From Bryobacteraceae bacterium (lineage in GTDB: Bacteria > Acidobacteriota > Terriglobia > Bryobacterales > Bryobacteraceae): a DNA stretch of 33,018 nucleotides. This document shows positions 23,114-29,722 of the stretch, in pieces. The translations under genes were made by a program, and so were the position numbers. How positions within the stretch are numbered: the first letter of the stretch is position 1; each line of letters opens with the position of its first letter. The stretch is taken from the NCBI GenBank assembly GCA_025928545.1, contig JAICJH010000073.1, forward strand, positions 1 through 33,018, given 5' to 3'. The notes below the pieces were generated by a model that ran no database searches, was not told the origin of the DNA, and saw only the letters and a program-made list of their open reading frames with translations.

Positions 23114-24670
23114 TTACTGCGACGGGATTGTTTGCTGCTTCACTGTTACTGAAGCTGTCTGGCCTGCGCGAACGCTTACTTCCGCACCGCTGCCGCCATA
23201 GCGCTTCATCCAGGCGGGATCGGCATACTCAGCCTGGCGGGGATCGTCCCACGAGTAAACCCGATAGTCGCCGGGCGCGAGCGCCGGCACGGTGGCGTGG
23301 CCGTCGGAAGCGGCTACGACGGTGGTTGCCTGCCTGGCAGCGTTGAGAACCGTTGCGGAGGTTGCTGGCCCGATAGCTCCCGGCGCGATCTGGATATCGA
23401 GCGCGCCGGTATCGTCACTCAGAACGATATCGAGGGGCGCGCCGGGCGGCAGGATCGGAAATTCTTCTCCGAGTATGTTGCGGCCTCCGAACGTGGCGCT
23501 TTTTACGAAGAAGCGTGCGCCGGGTTGAATGTCGAGCCGGTAGTTGCCCGGCGTCAGATCCGCGATGGTAAATGTTGAACGGTCGGGACTCCATTGGGTC
23601 GGCCCTCCACCGGTCATGGGTTCGACGGAACGAAGCGCAACGACAACTTTCTGATCGGCCGGAGTTGGCTCGGATTTCGATTCAATGTGCAGCTTTCCCG
23701 TGATCACGAAGCCGGAATCCAGACGCACCGTAATGTCGTTCACGTCGGAATTACCCACTTCGACCGGCACTCTCGCGTGGAGGCGAGTCCCGGCTTCGAA
23801 ATAATCGGTTGTGAGAACGTACGAGCCTGGCTGGACTCCCGCGATGTCGAACTTTCCATCCGGATTCAGTTTGGCCGGCCTGGAAAGCGGCGGCGTGTTT
23901 ATGCTGCGGCGATTGAGTGTGAGTGCGACTCCCTGCCCTTTCGGCAACCCCGTCAGCACGCCCCGGACGTGCACCGGCTGCACTTCGTGGAGAGTCATAT
24001 CGGCCCGCATCTGACCGCCAGGAGAAAGATCGATCGAACCGGCAGCCCCGTTTTCGATTGAGCCGGGGTAGCAGGTTTCACCCAACATGACGGGGTCAGC
24101 GGGGCCTCGTCCGCTGCCGTTGGCACAGACGATGTATTTGCCTGCTGTCAGGCCCGCGAAGCGAAACTCTCCCAGATCATTAGTGCCGGAATTTGGGCCA
24201 TACATATTTCCAGAAAGGACAAATGTTCGATGCCCGTCCATTACGCGCGACGAAAGGATGAAGACCTGAGCGTTGGCTACGGGATCGCCCTGATCGTCGA
24301 GTATCTTGCCGGTGATCACGGAGGCGGGGGTGAGTCGAAGCCCGACGTCGTGTGCAGGCGATTCAGAAATAAGCACGACCGGCGTGGCTTTCACGGCGTT
24401 CAGAAAGCCCGGTCGGTTAGCAACCACCTGGATTGGTCCGCAGGTCACGTTCGAGAAACGCCAGTGCCCTGAATTATCCGCCGTAACAAACGATGGTGTT
24501 CCGCGGGAGGGGCCGGCCGAGCCTATCATGACACGGGCACGAGGGATCGGCTCGTTTGTGATTGCGTTGGTCACGGAACCATCGAGGGCGCAATCGGATC
24601 CGGCTGGCAATTGCCAGCCGGACAGTAGAGACGTTAATACGAACAGGCAAACTGCAACACGCGTCACCAT
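23114..24670 (-). CDS. Secreted carboxypeptidase-regulatory-like (Ig-like) domain protein
   Basis: I place the start at ATG 24670, which gives a clean signal peptide (MVTRVAVCLFVLTSLLSGWQ). An in-frame ATG at 24727 overlaps the upstream gene by 35 nt and would bury the signal. The 518-residue product has a CarboxypepD_reg-like domain directly after the signal (LDGSVTNAITNEPIPRARVMI, GHWRFSNVTCGPIQVVANRPGF) and a second one (GKILDDQGDPVANAQVFI, GEFRFAGLTAGKYIVCANG). Further similar beta-sandwich units follow (KFDIAGVQPGSYVL, FTIADLTPGNYRLD, ATVPALAPGDYRVYSWDDPRQAEYADPAWMKRYGG). Such multi-domain proteins are abundant and mostly uncharacterised in Acidobacteria. No enzymatic residues are visible; a surface or binding role is inferred. 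Confidence 0.85.
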   Translation of the reverse strand: MVTRVAVCLFVLTSLLSGWQLPAGSDCALDGSVTNAITNEPIPRARVMIGSAGPSRGTPSFVTADNSGHWRFSNVTCGPIQVVANRPGFLNAVKATPVVLISESPAHDVGLRLTPASVITGKILDDQGDPVANAQVFILSSRVMDGHRTFVLSGNMYGPNSGTNDLGEFRFAGLTAGKYIVCANGSGRGPADPVMLGETCYPGSIENGAAGSIDLSPGGQMRADMTLHEVQPVHVRGVLTGLPKGQGVALTLNRRSINTPPLSRPAKLNPDGKFDIAGVQPGSYVLTTDYFEAGTRLHARVPVEVGNSDVNDITVRLDSGFVITGKLHIESKSEPTPADQKVVVALRSVEPMTGGGPTQWSPDRSTFTIADLTPGNYRLDIQPGARFFVKSATFGGRNILGEEFPILPPGAPLDIVLSDDTGALDIQIAPGAIGPATSATVLNAARQATTVVAASDGHATVPALAPGDYRVYSWDDPRQAEYADPAWMKRYGGSGAEVSVRAGQTASVTVKQQTIPSQ

Positions 24671-24692
24671 GGACAAGTTGCTTCCGGCGCGC

Positions 24693-25949
24693 TCACTGCA
24701 ACCTGAAGTTGACCTCGATTTGCGCACGAACCGCTACCGGCTCGCCATCTTTGGTGCCCGGCTGGAAATGCCATTGCTGGATGGCGGAGACTGCGTTGAG
24801 ATCGAGTCCGGAATCTATGCCGCTGACTACGTTGATGTCGTGAGCGAGTCCATCGGTGCCGATCACCACACTCAACATGACCGGGCCTGAGATCTTCGCG
24901 GCCTTGGCTTCGTCAGTGTAGGCAGGATCAACACGGGTGAGAACTCGTGGCGGCAACACGCCATCTCCAACTTTGTACGGATTATCCGCCGGGCCAGGTT
25001 TTCGATCCGCGTTGGCGACAGGCGTCGGCGATGCCGCATCCGTGGCCGGTGCAGAGACGTTGGCCGGTGCCGGTGCAACTGCCTGAGACTGGGCCGCGCG
25101 AACATGCGGGTTACCGTTCAGAAGAGCAATAACGGCGGCGATCGCCAGGAAGCCAACGCCGATGCGGCACAGAGTTGCGGGGGACGACATGCGAGGCATG
25201 CCGCTTTCGAACAGACGCGAGATTCTTGATTTAAGCGTTTTTTGAGTCATATGACATCCGATCAGGTTGGTTGAGGTGATTTGACGCGCGGTAGCAATCA
25301 GCGCTTCCGCATAAGAAGCCGGTTCAAAACCGGAACACAGAACGGCGTCGTCGCAGGCGGTTTCCTGCTCGTGACGCATGCGGTGGGCAACGGCCCACAC
25401 CAACGGATGAAACCAGTAAACGGCGCAGGCGAACCGCGCAATCAGACTGGTCCAGAGATCTTTGCGATCGAGATGCGCGCGCTCGTGCTTCAGCGCTGCC
25501 GCGCGTTGCGAGAGTGGCCACGATTCCGCAGTCCGCGGCATCAGGATGACCGGCCGGAACAAGCCCGCCACCATGGGGACGGAGACATCGGAGAGGAGGA
25601 AATCATCGCATCGAGTTGCCTTGTGAAGAATGACGGACAGTCGCCAGTAACCGATTGCGAGGCGCAGAAGACTGAGCGCCAGGCCGGCGATCCAGAGGCC
25701 CGTCAGGAGCTTTGCGATTGGCCAGGCAGTGGTGCCCGAAGGCGGCGCGGACGTTGCGAGGAAGGTGATGGTGGAGACGTGGATGGCGGCCCGTGGCGGG
25801 GCGAGTATAGTGAGTGGTAACAACAGCGCTCCGAACATAGCGCAGGCGCAGACCAGATGGCGGGTGACAGAACTGGCACGGCGCATCAGCGACAGGCAGA
25901 CGAGCGCGACGGCGAACAGCAGCGTGGATTTGAATAGAACGAGTGCCAT
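24693..25949 (-). CDS. BlaR1-type M56 membrane metallopeptidase with C-terminal TonB domain
   Basis: The 418-residue protein starts with four or so membrane segments (about 5-23, 31-52, 75-104, 170-190). It contains the M56 zinc site HERAH at 155-159, followed by EQETACDDAVL with the probable third ligand E196. In BlaR1/MecR1 this cytoplasmic protease triggers loss of the BlaI repressor. After a further membrane segment (about 260-278) and a Pro/Ala linker (288-318), the C-terminus is a TonB/energy-transducer domain (VDPAYTDEAKAAKISGPVMLSVVI ... AIQQWHFQPG) instead of the penicillin-binding sensor domain. The ATG overlaps the repressor stop by one base (TAATG). The signal sensed is unknown. 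Confidence 0.92.
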   Translation of the reverse strand: MALVLFKSTLLFAVALVCLSLMRRASSVTRHLVCACAMFGALLLPLTILAPPRAAIHVSTITFLATSAPPSGTTAWPIAKLLTGLWIAGLALSLLRLAIGYWRLSVILHKATRCDDFLLSDVSVPMVAGLFRPVILMPRTAESWPLSQRAAALKHERAHLDRKDLWTSLIARFACAVYWFHPLVWAVAHRMRHEQETACDDAVLCSGFEPASYAEALIATARQITSTNLIGCHMTQKTLKSRISRLFESGMPRMSSPATLCRIGVGFLAIAAVIALLNGNPHVRAAQSQAVAPAPANVSAPATDAASPTPVANADRKPGPADNPYKVGDGVLPPRVLTRVDPAYTDEAKAAKISGPVMLSVVIGTDGLAHDINVVSGIDSGLDLNAVSAIQQWHFQPGTKDGEPVAVRAQIEVNFRLQ

Positions 25950-26347
25950 TATTTTTTCTCCTTACGGGCTTTGCGAATCATGGATTCCAGATCTTTGAGA
26001 TCCTCGTCGGACAATTGCGCGGATGCGGGATCGAGAAAGGCCGCAGCAGCATCCTTGACGGAGCCCTCAAAAAAAGTTGCGACCAGACGCTCGATAGCGG
26101 ATTTCCTGGCGGTCTCGCGTTCCATCGCCGGAATATAGACGTAGCGGAGACCTTCTTCGACGTGGCGGACGTGGCCTTTTTGTTCGAGGACTCGCAGGAT
26201 GGTTCTCACGGCGGAGTAACTGGGGCGGTCGGGGAGACGGTCGCGGATTTCCTGTCCCGAGGCGCGGCCGAGGGAGAAGAGAATATCCATCATCTGACGC
26301 TCGCGGCGGCTGAGGGCCGATTCCGATTGCGTAGTATTAGACACCAT
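25949..26347 (-). CDS. BlaI/MecI-family transcriptional repressor
   Basis: A winged-helix repressor of 132 residues. LSRRERQMMDILFSLGRASGQEIRDRLPDRPSYSAVRTILRVLEQKGHVRHVEEGLRYVYIP covers the DNA-binding domain, with the TILRVLEQKGHV recognition-helix pattern of BlaI/MecI. The C-terminal helices (ATFFEGSVKDAAAAFL) resemble the dimerisation domain that carries the proteolytic cleavage site. It is coupled to the M56 peptidase gene by TAATG, so the two form a repressor/sensor pair. No Shine-Dalgarno sequence precedes the ATG; the promoter spacing predicts a leaderless message. A palindrome over the start codon suggests autoregulation. Confidence 0.94.
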   Translation of the reverse strand: MVSNTTQSESALSRRERQMMDILFSLGRASGQEIRDRLPDRPSYSAVRTILRVLEQKGHVRHVEEGLRYVYIPAMERETARKSAIERLVATFFEGSVKDAAAAFLDPASAQLSDEDLKDLESMIRKARKEKK

Positions 26348-26367
26348 GCGTAAAAATTAGCATGGTG
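26342..26367. promoter_or_regulatory. Candidate BlaI-type operator
   Basis: caccatgc (26342-26349) and gcatggtg (26360-26367) are perfect 8-bp inverted repeats separated by 10 bp. On the minus strand the repeat spans the -10 box and the start codon of the repressor gene. It lacks the exact TACAnnTGTA core of staphylococcal bla/mec operators, but has the position expected for autorepression. Confidence 0.6.
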
Positions 26368-26382
26368 CGGGAATTTTGTCAA
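26354..26382 (-). promoter_or_regulatory. Promoter of the BlaI-BlaR-type operon
   Basis: On the minus strand a perfect TTGACA (26382-26377) is followed after 17 nt by TAATTT (26359-26354). Initiation about 7 nt below the -10 would fall at or next to the A of the ATG at 26347, so the transcript would be leaderless. No ribosome-binding site is present, in agreement. Confidence 0.75.
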
Positions 26383-26436
26383 GGGAGAAAAATTAGACGG
26401 CCGCCGATGCACGCCGGTGCACGCCGATTTTAGCTT

Positions 26437-27117
26437 TCAGGCCCCTTGATGATGCGCGACGCCTTTGATGAGCAGCCAGAGTGCGAAGGGGATTTCGAAC
26501 GCTGCCATGGGCAGATAAATCAGCCACGTTACGATGTCGCCGTGCAGGACGCCGACCATTTGAAGCGGCACACATACTACCCAGACGCATGACACTACGA
26601 CTCCGAGCCATGCCAGCGACGCGGGGATCATGCGCCCTCGCAACAACAGACAGGAAAAGATGGTGCTTGCGGCTGCGAAGAAGAGAGCGCCGACGAGCGC
26701 CGTCGCACTACCCTGCCCTGTAAGAAGCGCGCCAATGGCTTGCGCAGTCTGGAGGTCCGGTGCATTCGGGCCTGTTGCAGTTGCGACCCATAGCAGGCCG
26801 ATCGACCGTTGAACCGCAATCGCGCCAATGACTCCCTCGGCGACGCGAAAGGTGAGGGCAAGCATGGCAAGGTCGCGGTCCACGTCGCGTGTGATCGCAA
26901 AAAGCGTCACGCCGAGAACCAAAGCGCAGATGCTGCCGCACAGGACGAGCACGATGGCAATCCGCAGATCGTTCGCGTGCTGCGCAATGCTCACCAGCCT
27001 GGCTGCGATTCCCCCCGTCCCGTTCGCCCTCGTGATCAGCATGCCTGCCGGAAGACCCAACAGGATGTACAGGAGGAATGCGGAGCCCGCGGCCCTGGCG
27101 TTAGTCATTCTGGTCAT
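26437..27117 (-). CDS. DUF4386-type multi-pass membrane protein
   Basis: I choose ATG 27117 because a perfect AGGAGG (27131-27126) sits 8 nt upstream; a longer reading from 27165 starts before that site. The 226-residue protein (MTRMTNARAAGSAFLLYIL) has six or so membrane segments, with FRVAEGVIGAI between TM3 and TM4 and IYLPMAAFEIPFALWLLIKG at the end, as in the DUF4386 family. The family's function is unknown. It is divergent from the cytochrome/PQQ pair and lies 89 nt upstream of the BlaI-operon promoter region on the same strand. Confidence 0.8.
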   Translation of the reverse strand: MTRMTNARAAGSAFLLYILLGLPAGMLITRANGTGGIAARLVSIAQHANDLRIAIVLVLCGSICALVLGVTLFAITRDVDRDLAMLALTFRVAEGVIGAIAVQRSIGLLWVATATGPNAPDLQTAQAIGALLTGQGSATALVGALFFAAASTIFSCLLLRGRMIPASLAWLGVVVSCVWVVCVPLQMVGVLHGDIVTWLIYLPMAAFEIPFALWLLIKGVAHHQGA

Positions 27118-27154
27118 GCGCGTCGCCTCCTGTGCCACATCTACTTGCGAAATA

Positions 27155-27185
27155 ACTATACGCACGCGACAGGGTGGAAGTTCAA
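27155..27185 (-). promoter_or_regulatory. Weak promoter candidate for the DUF4386 gene
   Basis: On the minus strand TATAGT (27160-27155) has TTGAAC (27185-27180) 19 nt upstream. The spacing is longer than ideal. It lies in the 134-nt divergent region shared with the cytochrome gene. Confidence 0.3.
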
Positions 27186-27251
27186 TCGGCGAGGCTTGCG
27201 GAAAGCCGCGTGGATTTGCGGCGGGGGGATTTGATAAAGTCTCTGTATCCT

Positions 27252-28112
27252 ATGACAAAGAGATCTTTTTGTTGCACGGCAGCGGTCGCGGCATTCGCAG
27301 CATTGGCGAGCGCGCAGGCTCCTGTTCCTGTCGCGCCTCCGGGGGGACGCGGCGTGACGGGTCCGATTGCGGCGCCAGCCGGCGGCCTTGGAGGCGGACG
27401 GTTTAAGATCTACGACCCGGGCGCGATTTCCCGCGGACTCACCGCGTACACGGCGAACTGCGCTTCGTGCCATGGCGCGACCGCGAGAGGCACCAAAACT
27501 GCGCCGGACCTGATCCGCTCCTCCATCACCATGCACGATACGGACGGAGTCCAGATCGGCGACACGGTGAAGGGCGCGGCACATGAGGGCGCAGCGAAGC
27601 TCAGCCTTTCGTCCGAGCAGTTCTATGATGTCGCCGCGTATATCCATTCGCGAGTGATTGAGTCCTCGGGACGCGGCCAGGTGCACACCGCCGATGTTCT
27701 GGTCGGCGATGCCAAAGCGGGTGAAGCTTTCTTCAATGGCGCGGGCCGCTGCAAGACATGCCATTCCGTGACGGGCGATCTGAAGGGCATCGGGGCCAAA
27801 TATGATGCGCCGGCGCTTCAGGAACGCGTCGTAATGCCGCCGCGAACCGCCGGTAAGGGAATGCCGGCGAACGCTATTCAGGCGACCGTCACACCCGCGA
27901 CCGGACCACCGGTTAAAGGGGCGTTGCTGCGCGTCACGGATTTCGATGTCATCATTCGTCTGGCGGATGGCACGCAAAAATCCTGGACGCGCAATCACGG
28001 CGTGCCGAAGGTGGAGACCGCCGATTCGCTGCAAGCCCACTACGACATCATGACCACACTGAAGGACTCCGATATGCATAACGTGACAGCTTACCTGGCA
28101 GGTGTGAAATGA
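27252..28112 (+). CDS. Periplasmic diheme c-type cytochrome
   Basis: The start at ATG 27252 gives a clear signal peptide (MTKRSFCCTAAVAAFAALASAQA, cleavage after about residue 22). A longer in-frame reading from 27174 buries the signal. The 286-residue protein has two heme-c sites: C70-A-S-C73-H74 (YTANCASCHGATARG) and C167-K-T-C170-H171 (GAGRCKTCHSVTGDLKG). KGMPANAIQATV and the C-terminal HYDIMTTLKDSDMHNVTAYLAG follow. It overlaps the PQQ dehydrogenase gene (ATGA), so it is almost certainly that enzyme's electron acceptor. The interheme region and C-terminal beta domain (about 210-265) are of the kind fused or paired with PQQ dehydrogenases in Acidobacteria. No strong ribosome-binding site is seen. 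Confidence 0.93.
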   Translation: MTKRSFCCTAAVAAFAALASAQAPVPVAPPGGRGVTGPIAAPAGGLGGGRFKIYDPGAISRGLTAYTANCASCHGATARGTKTAPDLIRSSITMHDTDGVQIGDTVKGAAHEGAAKLSLSSEQFYDVAAYIHSRVIESSGRGQVHTADVLVGDAKAGEAFFNGAGRCKTCHSVTGDLKGIGAKYDAPALQERVVMPPRTAGKGMPANAIQATVTPATGPPVKGALLRVTDFDVIIRLADGTQKSWTRNHGVPKVETADSLQAHYDIMTTLKDSDMHNVTAYLAGVK

Positions 28113-29722
28113 GAATCCGTTTTGCACTGGCGCTGCTTGCCGCCACGGCGTGGGCGCAGATTCTGCCACCGGCCGATATTGTCCATCCGAAGCCCGACAG
28201 CTGGCCAACCTTTCACGGCGACTATACGGGGCAGCGCTTCAGTCCGCTGAAGCAGATCAATACGAAGAACGTGGATTCGCTGTCGCTTGCCTGGATCTAT
28301 CGCGCCAACATGTCGCCAGGCCCGAATGTCGGCGGGCCAGGGGCACTTCCGCCGCCGACCGCGACTGCGAATATTGCGGGGACGCCGCTCGTGGTGGATG
28401 GCATTCTCTATCTCACGGCCAACAATAATGTCTGGGCAGTGGACACGCGCACGGGCGTCAATCTCTGGCATTATACGTGGCGTGGCCTGCCGTCGGTGGC
28501 GCTCGGTAACCGGGGGGCGGCTATTTACGGCGACTGGTTGTATTTCGAAACGTACGACAACCATCTTGTCTCGCTGGACGCAAAGACAGGCAAGGAACGC
28601 TGGAATAAAGAAATGGCCGACGTCAAGATGGACTATTTCTCATCGACGGCTCCGGTGGTGGTGGGTAATCACGTGATCACGGGAGTTGGCGGCGACCTGC
28701 TGGATATTCCCTGCTTCGTGGAAGCGCGCGATCCGGAAACCGGCGAAGTGCAGTGGCATTTCTGGACAACCGCGCAAAAGGGCGATCCCGGCTTCAATAC
28801 ATGGCCCGATCAGGAAGCTGCGGCGCACGGCGGAGGAGGCGTCTGGTATCCGCCGACGTACGACCCCGAGTTGAACCTTCTTTATGTCGTGACCGGAAAT
28901 GTGAATCCGGTAATGGCAGGCCAAAGCCGTGCGGGCGACAACCTTTACACGTGCTCGGTCGTAGCCATCAATCCCGATACCGGCAAGATGGTCTGGTACT
29001 TCCAATACTCGCCGCATGACACGCACGACTGGGATGCCGCGCAGACGCCTGTGCTGATTAACGGCACTATCAACGGACAGCCGCGGAAACTGCTGGCGCA
29101 GGCTTATCGCGGCGGTTTGTTTTATCTGCTCGACCGAACCAACGGCAAGAATATCCTCACGAAGCCATACGTCGAGAATCTGAACTGGTACACCGGGATC
29201 AATGCCAACGGGCAGCCGATCCGCGATCCGAATAAGGATGCCAGCGTTCCCGGCTCGCTCGTTTCGCCTTCGTCTAACGGCGCGACGGGATGGCCGAACG
29301 CGAGCTTCAGCCCCGATACCGGACTGTTCTATGTGGGAACGAGCCAGAACTACACGATCTTCTATCTCACCGATACGGACCCGCGCCCGGAGGGCTACGG
29401 CGCATCGGAACGCGGCGGGGGAACCGTGACGAACGAACTGCGGGCAATCGACTATAAGACGGGCAATATTGTCTGGAAGCGCAAAACCGGCGTGGGAGCG
29501 CAGGGGTTGATGAGTACGGCCGGGGGACTGCTATTTGGCCGCGACTACAACTACTTCATCGCTTATGACGCGAAGACCGGGGAGCCCCTTTGGCATTCCG
29601 GGCTGTTGGCAAGCCCGAGCAACGGACCCATCACTTTTATGGTGGATGGACGGCAGTTTGTCGTAGTGGGCGCGGGCGAGAATCTCTACGCGTTCGCGCT
29701 GCAGGGGAATAACGTCAAGTAG
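28109..29722 (+). CDS. PQQ-dependent alcohol dehydrogenase (quinoprotein, beta-propeller)
   Basis: A periplasmic quinoprotein oxidising an alcohol and reducing cytochrome c. It has a short signal peptide (MRIRFALALLAATAWAQ). The 537-residue protein shows eight-bladed-propeller W-motifs with PQQ repeats (LDAKTGKERWNKEM, DPETGEVQWHFW, INPDTGKMVWYFQY, IDYKTGNIVWKRKTG, YDAKTGEPLWHSG). The catalytic Asp is probably D307 in SPHDTHDWDAAQ; D309 two residues later is the position where lanthanide-dependent methanol dehydrogenases carry Asp and calcium-dependent MxaF carries Ala. The vicinal CysCys of MxaF/XoxF, expected near SVALGNRG (129-136), is absent. It overlaps the cytochrome gene by 4 nt. The substrate is not determinable. 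Confidence 0.93.
   Translation: MRIRFALALLAATAWAQILPPADIVHPKPDSWPTFHGDYTGQRFSPLKQINTKNVDSLSLAWIYRANMSPGPNVGGPGALPPPTATANIAGTPLVVDGILYLTANNNVWAVDTRTGVNLWHYTWRGLPSVALGNRGAAIYGDWLYFETYDNHLVSLDAKTGKERWNKEMADVKMDYFSSTAPVVVGNHVITGVGGDLLDIPCFVEARDPETGEVQWHFWTTAQKGDPGFNTWPDQEAAAHGGGGVWYPPTYDPELNLLYVVTGNVNPVMAGQSRAGDNLYTCSVVAINPDTGKMVWYFQYSPHDTHDWDAAQTPVLINGTINGQPRKLLAQAYRGGLFYLLDRTNGKNILTKPYVENLNWYTGINANGQPIRDPNKDASVPGSLVSPSSNGATGWPNASFSPDTGLFYVGTSQNYTIFYLTDTDPRPEGYGASERGGGTVTNELRAIDYKTGNIVWKRKTGVGAQGLMSTAGGLLFGRDYNYFIAYDAKTGEPLWHSGLLASPSNGPITFMVDGRQFVVVGAGENLYAFALQGNNVK

Noticed and set aside
27156..28208. 350-codon open frame antisense to the cytochrome c gene
   Set aside because: The plus strand has a signal peptide and two CxxCH motifs; the antisense product is Arg-rich and meaningless.
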